The notes below the pieces were generated by a model. The model saw nothing but the letters and a program-made list of their open reading frames with translations, was not told where the DNA came from and searched no databases. A program made the translations under genes and the position numbers. From Rhodobacter sp. NTK016B (GTDB taxonomy: Bacteria > Pseudomonadota > Alphaproteobacteria > Rhodobacterales > Rhodobacteraceae): a stretch of 64,000 bases of DNA. Below, one piece after another: positions 35,453-43,252 of the stretch (positions within the stretch are counted from its first letter, which is position 1; every line of letters begins with the position of its first letter). The stretch covers positions 186,001 to 250,000 of the forward strand of contig NZ_JAFKOK010000003.1 of NCBI RefSeq assembly GCF_017303295.1, given 5' to 3'.

Positions 35453-36688
35453 ATGCAAGACCCGATCGATCCCGTCAAACTCGACCGCCTGGCAGAAGTC
35501 GCCGTCAAGGTGGGGCTGAACCTGCAGCCCGGCCAGGACCTCGTGCTGACCGCGCCGGTCAGCGCCCTGCCGCTGGTGCGCCGGATTACCGAGCATGCCT
35601 ACAAGGCAGGCGCGGGCGTGGTGACGCCGATCCTGTCGGATGACGAGGTGACGCTGGCGCGCTACCGCCATGCGCGCGACGAGAGCTTCGACAGCGCCGC
35701 GTCGTGGCTCTATGACGGTATGGCCGCCGCCTATGACAACGGCGCGGCGCGGCTGGCCATTGCCGGGGGCGACCCGATGCTGCTTGCCAACGAGGATCCC
35801 GACAAGGTGGGCCGCGCCAACAAGGCGATGTCGATGGCCTATACCCCCGCGCGCGAGCGCATCACCCGCTTCGCCACCAACTGGAGCATCGTCGCCTGGC
35901 CCGATGCCGCCTGGGCGCGGCTGGTCTCGCCCGATCTGTCCGAGCATGACGCGCAGCGCCTGCTGGCGGACGCGATCTTCGCCGCCTCGCGCGTCGATGA
36001 CGGCGATGCGGTCGCGCGGTGGGAGGCGCATAACGCTGAACTGAGCCGCCGCTCGGCATGGCTGGACGGACAGAATTTCTCGGCCCTGCATTTCACCGGG
36101 CCGGGCACCGATCTGCAGGTCGGTCTGGCCGAAGGGCATCGCTGGCTCGCCGGCGCGACGGCCAGCACCAACGGCATCACCTGCAACCCCAACATCCCCA
36201 CCGAAGAGGTCTTCACCACGCCCGATTGCCGCCGGGTTACGGGGCATGTCTCGGCCACCAAGCCGCTGTCGCATCAGGGCACGCTGATCGAGAACATTCA
36301 GGTCCGGTTCGAAGAGGGCCGCATCGTCGAGGCCAAGGCCACCAAGGGCGAGGCGGTGCTGCAGAAGGTGCTCGATACCGACGAAGGCGCGCGGCGGCTG
36401 GGTGAGGTGGCGCTGGTGCCGCATGGCTCGCCGATCTCGCAATCGGGGATGCTGTTCTACAACACGCTGTTCGACGAGAACGCCGCCAGCCATATCGCAC
36501 TCGGCCAGTGCTATGCCACCTGTTTCCAGGGCGGCGAGACGATGGCTGCGGACGAGGTCGCGCGTCGGGGCGGGAATTCCAGCGCGATCCATATCGACTG
36601 GATGATCGGCTCGGACCAGATCGATGTCGACGGCATCACCCAGTCGGGCGAGCGCGTGCCGGTGATGCGCAAGGGCGAATGGGCATGA
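35453..36688 (+). CDS. M29-family aminopeptidase
   Basis: A 411-residue metallopeptidase of the AmpS/aminopeptidase T family. GPGTDLQVGLAEGHRW and NIPTEEVFTTPD hold family-specific residues and the first metal-binding glutamates; later HGSPISQSGMLFYNTLFDENAASHIALG and HIDWMIGS complete the site. It trims peptides in the cytosol. The gene is monocistronic and followed by paired palindromes and a terminator. Confidence 0.93.
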   Translation: MQDPIDPVKLDRLAEVAVKVGLNLQPGQDLVLTAPVSALPLVRRITEHAYKAGAGVVTPILSDDEVTLARYRHARDESFDSAASWLYDGMAAAYDNGAARLAIAGGDPMLLANEDPDKVGRANKAMSMAYTPARERITRFATNWSIVAWPDAAWARLVSPDLSEHDAQRLLADAIFAASRVDDGDAVARWEAHNAELSRRSAWLDGQNFSALHFTGPGTDLQVGLAEGHRWLAGATASTNGITCNPNIPTEEVFTTPDCRRVTGHVSATKPLSHQGTLIENIQVRFEEGRIVEAKATKGEAVLQKVLDTDEGARRLGEVALVPHGSPISQSGMLFYNTLFDENAASHIALGQCYATCFQGGETMAADEVARRGGNSSAIHIDWMIGSDQIDVDGITQSGERVPVMRKGEWA

Positions 36689-36694
36689 GCGGGT

Positions 36695-36719
36695 GGTGCG
36701 TGCCCAGCACGCACCCTAC
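36695..36719 (+). repeat. REP-like palindromic unit, copy 1
   Basis: GGTGCGTGC-CCA-GCACGCACC is a perfect 9-bp stem with a 3-base loop, followed by CTAC. An identical 25-base unit lies in opposite orientation at 36764-36788. Confidence 0.8.
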
Positions 36720-36763
36720 GCCGTTGTCTTATACTGGGAACGGATGCCTGTTGTCCTGACGCT

Positions 36764-36788
36764 GTAGGGTGCGTGCTGGGCACGCACC
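36764..36788 (-). repeat. REP-like palindromic unit, copy 2 (inverted)
   Basis: The exact reverse complement of the unit at 36695-36719, 44 bp away. The pair could fold into one large cruciform. Similar GTAGGGTGCGTGC elements are, as I recall, scattered in many proteobacterial genomes. Confidence 0.8.
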
Positions 36789-36807
36789 GCTCCGGCAGAC
36801 AGGACAG

Positions 36808-36833
36808 AAAGCCGCCCCGGGGGGCGGCTTTTG
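36808..36833 (+). terminator. Terminator between the aminopeptidase and the convergent GNAT gene
   Basis: AAAGCCGCCCC and GGGGCGGCTTTT form an 11-bp stem with a two-base loop and a T-run on the plus strand; the reverse strand has a shorter T-run. Confidence 0.8.
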
Positions 36834-36855
36834 TCATCGGTATCAGGTGCGGCCC

Positions 36856-37320
36856 TCAGTCGAGGCGCATATGGATATTGGCGTGCGGCAGACCCTCATC
36901 GTCACACGCGCGCCGGGAGACCTCGCGAAACCCGTAGCGCCGGTAGAAGCGCAGGGCCCCGGCATTCTCGGCATAGACCTCGAGCTCCAGCGCGTTGCGC
37001 CGGGCCCGGGCGTGGTCCAGAAGCGCGCGGCCTATGCCGCGTCCCTGTGCCTCGGGCGCGACGAACAGCCCGCCAATGAAGTCGCCCAGCAGGCTGATGA
37101 AGCCCAGAGGATGGCCATCTGCGGCCTCGGCCACGAAGGTTTCGGCCATCGGCAGATAACGCGTTTCGATCAGTGTTTGCTGCTCTTCGAGCTGCGCGCG
37201 GCCCAGAAAGCCATGCGCCCCGAGCGAGGCTGCAAGCCATAGCGCAGACAGCGCCTTGGGATCGCTTGCGCGATTGTTTGCCGGGTCATAGGCCCGGATC
37301 GTCTGGATGGGATTGGTCAT
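36856..37320 (-). CDS. GNAT-family N-acetyltransferase
   Basis: A 154-residue acetyltransferase. VAPEAQGRGIGRALLDHAR is the acetyl-CoA-binding motif and ENAGALRFYRRYGFREV the C-terminal strand-helix signature, as in PhnO/YpeA-like enzymes. Substrate unknown. It runs convergent to the aminopeptidase and lies downstream of tkt on the same strand, separated by 178 bp. Confidence 0.88.
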   Translation of the reverse strand: MTNPIQTIRAYDPANNRASDPKALSALWLAASLGAHGFLGRAQLEEQQTLIETRYLPMAETFVAEAADGHPLGFISLLGDFIGGLFVAPEAQGRGIGRALLDHARARRNALELEVYAENAGALRFYRRYGFREVSRRACDDEGLPHANIHMRLD

Positions 37321-37451
37321 GTTTCATCCACAGAAAATATCAATACGGCGGCACACCCATGGGGCGGCCGGGTTCTCAGCCGTCTGACGGCTCAGCGCTG
37401 ATTTCTGTGCATGAAACTCCTTCTTCCGGACCCTCGCTTTCCGAGGGGGCA

Positions 37452-37479
37452 GGGCACCCGGCGTGACAGCCGGGTGCCC
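37452..37479. terminator. Strong hairpin downstream of tkt
   Basis: GGGCACCCGGC and GCCGGGTGCCC pair over 11 bp around a 6-base loop, 19 bp after the tkt stop. There is no T-run, so intrinsic termination is only presumed. Confidence 0.45.
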
Positions 37480-37498
37480 CATAATGATCGCCCGACGC

Positions 37499-39511
37499 TT
37501 ACAGCAGCGCCTTGGCTTTGGCCACCGTCGCCTCGGCGGTGATGCCGAACTTCTCATAGAGCGTTTCGGCGGGCGCCGAGGCACCGAACGAAACCATGCC
37601 CACGAAGTCCGATTTCTTGGCCCGCTCGCCCAACAGCCAGCGGTCCCAGCCGCCGGCGCGAACCGCGGCTTCGATCCCCACGCGGACCGGGCCCGCAGGC
37701 AGGACGCGCTTGCGATACGCCTCGTCTTGCTGCGCGAACAGCTCCATGCAGGGCATCGAGACGACCCGCGTACCGATGCCTTCGGCTTCCAGCATCTCGC
37801 GCGCCTTGAGGGCGATTTCGACCTCGGAGCCGGTGGCGATCAGGATCACGCGGCGCTTCGCCTCGGCCTCGGCCAGCACATAGGCGCCCTGGCTCACGAG
37901 GTTCTTCGAGGTGTTCTGCGTGCGCGCCTGTGCCACGCCCTGACGCGAGAGCGAGATCACCGACGGCGTCGTCTTCTGCTCCAGCGCGCATTCCCAGGCC
38001 TCGGCCGCCTCGACCACATCGGCGGGGCGGAAGACCAGCGTGTTGGGCGTGGCGCGGCTGATCGCCAGATGCTCGACCGGCTGGTGGGTCGGGCCGTCTT
38101 CGCCCAGACCGATGCTGTCATGCGTCATGACATAGACCACCGGGATCCCCATCAGCGCCGACAGGCGCATCGCGGGGCGGGCGTAGTCGGTAAAGGCCAT
38201 GAAGGTGCCCGAATAGGGCCGGATACCGCCATGCAGCGCCAGACCGTTCATCGCCGAGGCCATGCCGTGTTCGCGGATACCCCAATAGACATAGCGGCCC
38301 TTGCGGCTTGCCACGTCGAACGCGCCCAGATCGTCGGTCTTGGTGTTGTTCGAACCGGTCAGGTCGGCCGAGCCGCCCATCGTGTCTGTGACGATCGGGT
38401 TGATCGCTTTCAGCGCCACTTCGGACGCCGCGCGGGTCGCCATCTTCTTGGGCGTCTCGATCGCGTCGCGTTTGACCTTGCGGATCGCGGCGGTCAGGCG
38501 CTTGGGCAGCTCGCGTGCGAAGATGCGCTCGAACTCGGCCTGTTTGGCCGGGGCGAGGGCGACCATGCGGGCTTCCCAGTCCTTGCGCTCCTGGGCGCCT
38601 TTCGCACCGATGGCTTCCCATTCGGCCTTGATGTCGGACGGGATCTCAAAGGCGCCGTGTTCCCAGCCATAGACCTTGCGGGTATCGGCGATGAGCTGGG
38701 CGTCGGTCAGCGCGCCGTGGCCTTTCGAGGTATCCTGCGCCGACGAGCCCACGGCGATATGCGTGGCACAGGCCACCATCGCGGGACGCGGCGAGGCCTT
38801 GGCCTCGGTGATGGCGCGGTCGATATCGGCGGGGTCATGGCCGTCGCATTCGAACACGTCCCAGCCCGAGGCCGCGAAGCGCGCCTTCTGGTCGGTCACG
38901 TCCGACAGCGAGACCTTGCCGTCGATGGTGATGCCGTTGTTGTCCCAAAGCACGATCAGCTTCGACAGCTGGTGACGCCCGGCAAGGCCGATCGCCTCCT
39001 GGCTCACGCCCTCCATCAGGCAGCCGTCACCGGCGATGACATAGGTGTAGTGGTCCTGCACCTTGGCGCCCCAGCGCGCGCGCAGATGCTCTTCGGCCAT
39101 GGCGAAACCGACCGAGTTTGCGATGCCCTGACCCAGCGGGCCGGTGGTGGTTTCGACCCCCTTGGCGTGGCCGTATTCCGGGTGACCCGCGGTGATCGCG
39201 CCCCATTGGCGGAAGTTCTTGAGCTGCTCAAGCGTCATGTCCGCATAGCCGGTCAGATGCAGCAGCGAATAGATCAGCATCGAGCCATGGCCCGCTGACA
39301 GGATGAAGCGGTCGCGGTCGGCCCAGTCGGGCGCAGAGGCGTCGAACTTCAGATGATTGCGGAACAGCACGGTGGCGACATCGGCCATGCCCATCGGCAT
39401 GCCCGAATGCCCGGAATTGGCCGCGGCGACCGCGTCCATGGCCAGAACACGGATGGCGGTGGCAAGGCGCCAGTGATCGGGGTGCGTGTCTCGAAGCGTG
39501 GCGATTTCCAA
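37499..39511 (-). CDS. tkt: Transketolase
   Basis: A 670-residue thiamine-diphosphate enzyme of the pentose-phosphate and Calvin cycles. [15 protein letters not shown] and the ThDP motif [15 protein letters not shown] ... WDNNGI are in the N-terminal domain; the central domain has [15 protein letters not shown]; the C-terminal domain is complete. Length is normal. A TGTTAGCGCA element 26 bp before the start matches the boxes at the gap genes, suggesting common control. Confidence 0.97.
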   Translation of the reverse strand: MEIATLRDTHPDHWRLATAIRVLAMDAVAAANSGHSGMPMGMADVATVLFRNHLKFDASAPDWADRDRFILSAGHGSMLIYSLLHLTGYADMTLEQLKNFRQWGAITAGHPEYGHAKGVETTTGPLGQGIANSVGFAMAEEHLRARWGAKVQDHYTYVIAGDGCLMEGVSQEAIGLAGRHQLSKLIVLWDNNGITIDGKVSLSDVTDQKARFAASGWDVFECDGHDPADIDRAITEAKASPRPAMVACATHIAVGSSAQDTSKGHGALTDAQLIADTRKVYGWEHGAFEIPSDIKAEWEAIGAKGAQERKDWEARMVALAPAKQAEFERIFARELPKRLTAAIRKVKRDAIETPKKMATRAASEVALKAINPIVTDTMGGSADLTGSNNTKTDDLGAFDVASRKGRYVYWGIREHGMASAMNGLALHGGIRPYSGTFMAFTDYARPAMRLSALMGIPVVYVMTHDSIGLGEDGPTHQPVEHLAISRATPNTLVFRPADVVEAAEAWECALEQKTTPSVISLSRQGVAQARTQNTSKNLVSQGAYVLAEAEAKRRVILIATGSEVEIALKAREMLEAEGIGTRVVSMPCMELFAQQDEAYRKRVLPAGPVRVGIEAAVRAGGWDRWLLGERAKKSDFVGMVSFGASAPAETLYEKFGITAEATVAKAKALL

Positions 39512-39536
39512 GGCAGCGTTCCTTCACGGTGGGGAA

Positions 39537-39550
39537 TGTTAGCGCAGGCT
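39537..39550. promoter_or_regulatory. LacI-type box upstream of tkt
   Basis: TGTTAGCGCAGGCT keeps the first ten bases of the palindrome seen upstream of the gap genes (TGTTAGCGCAAACA in this orientation); the second arm is degenerate. Confidence 0.45.
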
Positions 39551-39722
39551 CTTAACAGGGATCGGACCAAGATCAAGCGTAGCAGGCAGGAACTGGCGCG
39601 CGAAGGGCGCTGATCGGTTGGAAAGGCGCGATTTTCAACCTATTCTCGGACAAAACTATTCCGGACCCGCGGGCGGCATGATTCGTGTGCCGCGAGAACC
39701 GGGCTGTCTCGAGGAGAAGCAC

Positions 39723-40250
39723 ATGAGCGATCTGGCTCCCGTTGAACGCAGGCTATCGGCGGCGCTCGACCGGATTGCGTTCCAGTTGGAAAAGGGGGCC
39801 GCGAAAGCGGCGAAAGGGTCGGTCTTCGGGCTGGGCCGTCCGGCCGAGGCCGCGCCCGATCCCGAACAGGCGGCCACCATCGCCAGCCTGCGCGACGCGC
39901 TGGAAAAGGAACGTGCGGCCAATTCCCAGCTTTCCGAGCGGGTGCATCAGGTCAAGCAGCGGCAAGAAACCACGATCGGGCAGCTTGAACGCCGTCTTGC
40001 GCGGCTGACAGAACAGCTCGATCTGCAGAGCCTCGAAATGCTGCGGCTGAAAAAGGCCAATGCCAAGCTGATGGAATCGAATACGGCCCTGCGCGAAGCG
40101 CAGATCGAAGGCTTCCCCGACGCCACGCTGATCAACAAGTCGATTTCGGCCGAATTGGAAGCGCTGCAGGCTGAACGCCGCGCCGAGATGGCCGAGATGG
40201 AAGAAATCCTGTCGGAATTGAAGCCGCTTCTTGCGGCGGATGCGCGCTGA
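39723..40250 (+). CDS. Coiled-coil protein upstream of zapA
   Basis: A 175-residue protein that is helical almost throughout: MSDLAPVERRLSAALDRIAFQLEKG, then a long heptad-rich segment (~50-170). No catalytic motif is seen. It has a good ribosome site (GAGGAG) and ends 13 bp before zapA, so the two are co-transcribed. Given this neighbour, a structural role near the division machinery is possible but unproven. Confidence 0.8.
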   Translation: MSDLAPVERRLSAALDRIAFQLEKGAAKAAKGSVFGLGRPAEAAPDPEQAATIASLRDALEKERAANSQLSERVHQVKQRQETTIGQLERRLARLTEQLDLQSLEMLRLKKANAKLMESNTALREAQIEGFPDATLINKSISAELEALQAERRAEMAEMEEILSELKPLLAADAR

Positions 40251-40263
40251 GCCGGAGGCCCCC

Positions 40264-40635
40264 ATGCCCAACGAAACCGTTACCATCGGCGGCAAGAATT
40301 TCGATGTCGCCTGCCAGCCGGGCGAAGAGCATTACCTGCGCGCCGCCGCCGCCCTGCTCGATGCCGAGGCGACGACGCTGATCGGCCAGATAGGCCGGTT
40401 GCCGGAATCCAAAATGCTGCTGATGGCGGGCCTGATGCTGGCCGACAAGACCGCCGGTGCCGAAGACCGCGTCAAGCAGCTCGAAGCCGAGATGGCCGAG
40501 CTGCGCGCCGAGACCGAACGTCTGCGCGCCACGCCCCCGACCAGCGCGCCGACCCTGCCCGAGGGCACGCTCGAACGCATGGCCGATCTGGCCGAGCGGG
40601 CCGAGGCCATGGCCGAGGATCTCGAAAACCGCTGA
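40264..40635 (+). CDS. zapA: Cell division protein ZapA
   Basis: A 123-residue ZapA. The N-terminal domain (VTIGGKNFDVACQPGEEHYLRAAA) and the helix with LLMAGLMLADK are typical, with a C-terminal coiled coil. ZapA cross-links FtsZ filaments at the division ring. GGAGG precedes ATG 40264. In many Proteobacteria a 6S RNA gene follows zapA; here the convergent neighbour ends 6 bp later and leaves no space for one. Confidence 0.92.
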   Translation: MPNETVTIGGKNFDVACQPGEEHYLRAAAALLDAEATTLIGQIGRLPESKMLLMAGLMLADKTAGAEDRVKQLEAEMAELRAETERLRATPPTSAPTLPEGTLERMADLAERAEAMAEDLENR

Positions 40636-40641
40636 GCCGCG

Positions 40642-41331
40642 TCAGCGCCGGATCTCGGCTTTCAGCCGCCGCGCGGTCTCGATCAGCGTATCCAGCGCCT
40701 CGGGCTCGGTCACTTCGCGCGCCAGACGCAGCTGCAGGCCGTTTTCGGTGATCATCACCAGCGGCTGCTCGCCCTTGCCGAAGACCGACAGCGCGCGCTC
40801 GGCGGCAGCGGCATCGAACCATGGCGCGGGATCGACGCTGGCGAGGATCGTCAGGTCCAGACCCGGCGGCACCGGCTGTTCGTCGATCTCGCCCAGATAC
40901 TCGCCGACATCGTCGCCCAAAATCCGTCCGATCAGCATTTTGCCGATTGAATTGTCGAAGATCCCCGCGAAGGTGCTTGCGGCCTGCGCCATGCCCTCGC
41001 GCATTTCCTGCGCATAGATCGCGATACCGCCGGGCATACGGGGATCGTCGAACTGAACCACCGCGCTGCCGCCCGAGCGGCTGCGGCCATTGCCCGATTG
41101 CTTCTTGTAGCGCCGCTTGACGATCAGCGTCATGCCTTGATGCGGGTCCTCGAACAGCGCCTCGGCGCCCTTTCCCCGGATCGTGCGGTAATCATGGGTC
41201 AGTCCATGCGCCTCGGCATAGGCCCGGTAGCCGGCCTTGATCTGCTTGTTGCGCTGGATCGACCGCCAGATCATGACGCCCATGAAGGCAAACATCGCCG
41301 CAAGGCCGATAAAGGTGATCGTCGCTTCCAT
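40642..41331 (-). CDS. Membrane-anchored conserved hypothetical protein
   Basis: A 229-residue protein with one N-terminal transmembrane helix (~5-22) and a soluble domain facing the cytosol. The start MEATITFIGLAAMF at 41331 is preceded by GGAAAG; upstream in-frame residues lack support. The soluble part has several beta strands (TLIVKRRYKK, GSAVVQFDD, GIAIYAQE) but no motif that I recognise. Core-like codon use. Confidence 0.75.
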   Translation of the reverse strand: MEATITFIGLAAMFAFMGVMIWRSIQRNKQIKAGYRAYAEAHGLTHDYRTIRGKGAEALFEDPHQGMTLIVKRRYKKQSGNGRSRSGGSAVVQFDDPRMPGGIAIYAQEMREGMAQAASTFAGIFDNSIGKMLIGRILGDDVGEYLGEIDEQPVPPGLDLTILASVDPAPWFDAAAAERALSVFGKGEQPLVMITENGLQLRLAREVTEPEALDTLIETARRLKAEIRR

Positions 41332-41455
41332 TCCGTGTCTTTCCGTCTCAATCGTCGTCTTACAGGGCCGCGCGCCTTCGCGGCCACTGCAACCGCCCAT
41401 AAGTAGCCGGGGCAGGGCGCGCGGTTCAATCGTCACGGACCGGGACACGAAAAAA

Positions 41456-41476
41456 GGCCGGTGCGCTGCACCGGCC
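41456..41476 (-). terminator. Terminator of grxD
   Basis: GGCCGGTGC and GCACCGGCC pair around GCT; on the minus strand a TTTTTT run follows directly. It lies 29 bp after the glutaredoxin stop. Confidence 0.9.
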
Positions 41477-41505
41477 TCTTGTTTCTGAACCCGAAGGCGG
41501 TCGCC

Positions 41506-41865
41506 TCAGGTATTCGCTTCGCGGATCTTGTTCGCGGCGTCCTTGTCATAGGTCACGCCCTTGGCGTCGAACAGCTGGTCCAGCTCGCCCGACAGCGTCA
41601 TCTCGGTGATGATATCGCAACCGCCGACGAATTCGCCCTTCACATAGAGCTGCGGGATCGTCGGCCAGTCCGAGAAATCCTTGATGCCCTGACGCACATC
41701 GGGATCGGCCAGCACGTCGATATCGGTGTACTCGACCCCCATGAAGTTCAGGACACCGGCGACGCGGCTGGAGAACCCGCATTGCGGCATGGTTTTCGAG
41801 CCCTTCATGAACAACACGACATCGGTGCTGTCGACTTTCTCGCGGATCTGATCCTGAACGCTCAT
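41506..41865 (-). CDS. grxD: Monothiol glutaredoxin (CGFS type)
   Basis: A 119-residue Grx4/GrxD. The active site is MPQCGFSSR; WPTIPQLYVKGEFVGGCDI binds glutathione and the shared [2Fe-2S] cluster. CGFS glutaredoxins carry Fe-S clusters and form heterodimers with BolA. A bolA gene lies two genes upstream on the same strand. Confidence 0.95.
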   Translation of the reverse strand: MSVQDQIREKVDSTDVVLFMKGSKTMPQCGFSSRVAGVLNFMGVEYTDIDVLADPDVRQGIKDFSDWPTIPQLYVKGEFVGGCDIITEMTLSGELDQLFDAKGVTYDKDAANKIREANT

Positions 41866-41943
41866 CTTGGGTCCTTTCCTCGGTGCGCTGTCGGGCGCGT
41901 GTTTCTGTGCGGGCCGGAAACGATGTCCGGCGCGATTGTGGTC

Positions 41944-42240
41944 TCAGATAATCCCGAAATCGCGGGCGAGAAGCCCCGACCCGGCAAAGATTGCAAGCCC
42001 CAGCACGATCGCCGTGACCCGGCGCAGGCGCTCGCGTCCGGCGGTGAGGGGTGTCAGACGCCAGAGCCAGAACACGGCCAGCCCGGTCAGCGCCAGATGA
42101 AAGACCCGCGCCATGGCGATATCCGGCGGCGCCATCTCGACCTCGGGCCCGGTGATTGCGGCGTGGGCAGCCAGCCCGATCAGCGCCGCCGCGTTGAGCA
42201 TGGCCAGCCGCCAGCCCGACGGATCGCGGCTCTCACGCAT
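41944..42240 (-). CDS. Small membrane protein between bolA and grxD
   Basis: A 98-residue protein with three predicted transmembrane helices (~12-32, ~48-66, ~76-94). I do not recognise the family. It sits 23 bp after bolA and 78 bp before grxD on the same strand, so it is probably in their operon. Confidence 0.65.
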   Translation of the reverse strand: MRESRDPSGWRLAMLNAAALIGLAAHAAITGPEVEMAPPDIAMARVFHLALTGLAVFWLWRLTPLTAGRERLRRVTAIVLGLAIFAGSGLLARDFGII

Positions 42241-42263
42241 CGCTCTTCCTGCGCGGCTCGGGC

Positions 42264-42506
42264 TCAATCCGGGGCCTTGGTGGTCAGCGCCAGCGCGTGC
42301 AGGTCGCCGTTATGGCCGTCCATCTTGCCTTTGAGCGCGGCATAGACGGCGCGCTGCTGCTGGACCCGGTTCTGGCCCTTGAAGCTGGGATCGATCACCT
42401 CGGCGGCGTAGTGATTTCCGTCGCCGGCAAGGTCAGTGATGGTGATCTGCGCCGAGGGAAAGCTCTCGCGCAGCAGGGTTTCGATTTCGGTCGCCGAGAT
42501 GGGCAT
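42264..42506 (-). CDS. BolA-family protein
   Basis: An 80-residue BolA protein. HYAAEVIDPSFKGQNRVQQQ contains the class II helix-turn-helix-like region, with the conserved histidine in GDLHALALT. BolA partners CGFS glutaredoxins in iron sensing and Fe-S trafficking. ATG 42506 follows AAGGAGA. Confidence 0.93.
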   Translation of the reverse strand: MPISATEIETLLRESFPSAQITITDLAGDGNHYAAEVIDPSFKGQNRVQQQRAVYAALKGKMDGHNGDLHALALTTKAPD

Positions 42507-42582
42507 GCGCGTCTCCTTGAGTTGAGACAGATGTAAAACCCGGTGGGTTTGGGTGCAAGTCCCGGCTCCGGCGCCCAGCGCG

Positions 42583-43089
42583 TTAAACATGCGCCCTGAG
42601 GGATGCCAAAAAGGCCCGCAGCCGCTTATCAAGCCCTGATGCGGCATGCGCGCGCAAGGTCTCCGGCGTCCAGCCGGCCTCAGGCGCATAAGCAGCGCGC
42701 AACGCCGAGCGCTCGCTCGCAAGCGCATCGGGCAGGGTCAGACGCTCTGCCGCCACCAGAAGTTCCAGCGCGGCATGGACGCGGTGCAGCAGGGTCAGCG
42801 CCTCGGCCATCGGGGCGCGCAGGCTGGTATCGTTCTGCCAGTCGGCGCCCGCGAAGATTTCGCCCACCACCCGTTGCCCCGCGCCTAGGCAATCGTAAAG
42901 CCCACAGCCGCGAAACCCCTCGGTTTCCAGCCGGTCATGGATCGTGCAGGCATGGCCCGACAGGTTGGGGCAGGGATGCAAAGCGGGCTTGTCGAAGGCG
43001 AAAGCCTCGCCCTTGTCGAAGGGCAGCGCCATGCAGCACAGCGCCGCGCAGGCCGAGCAATCGGGGGTGAGATCGGGAAGATCGTGCAT
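42583..43089 (-). CDS. YkgJ-family cysteine-cluster protein
   Basis: A 168-residue protein with the cysteine array CSACAALCC, CPNLSGHACTIHD and CGLYDC, likely metal- or Fe-S-binding. The C-terminal ~90 residues are helical. Start MHDLPDLTP at 43089 with GGGAGG upstream. Function unknown; YkgJ proteins occur broadly in Proteobacteria. Confidence 0.85.
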   Translation of the reverse strand: MHDLPDLTPDCSACAALCCMALPFDKGEAFAFDKPALHPCPNLSGHACTIHDRLETEGFRGCGLYDCLGAGQRVVGEIFAGADWQNDTSLRAPMAEALTLLHRVHAALELLVAAERLTLPDALASERSALRAAYAPEAGWTPETLRAHAASGLDKRLRAFLASLRAHV

Positions 43090-43139
43090 GACCTCCCCCT
43101 GCCGCGCCCCGCAGGACGAAACAACCCCCATTTTCACTT

Positions 43140-43220
43140 TGCCGGAAATACTCACGGGGATTTCTAAGGGGGGCGTGCCCCCCTTGGAGCGGGGGGCGCG
43201 GGGGGCTTGCAGCCCCCCGC
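43140..43220. repeat. G/C-rich palindromic repeat (Rhodobacterales REP-like)
   Basis: Two adjacent palindromes: AAGGGGGGC-GT-GCCCCCCTT (43166-43185) and a 10-bp stem with GGGGGGCT-TGC-AGCCCCCC (43198-43220), preceded by a GCCGGAAATACTC stretch. This composite pattern recurs, as I recall, between genes of Rhodobacterales. It may also stop purL transcription. Confidence 0.7.
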
Positions 43221-43252
43221 CGTGCCTCAGTTCCGTCCCGCGTGACGGTCGG

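Noticed and set aside
40636-40641. 6S RNA gene expected after zapA
   Set aside because: Only six bases separate zapA from the convergent gene, so no RNA gene fits here.
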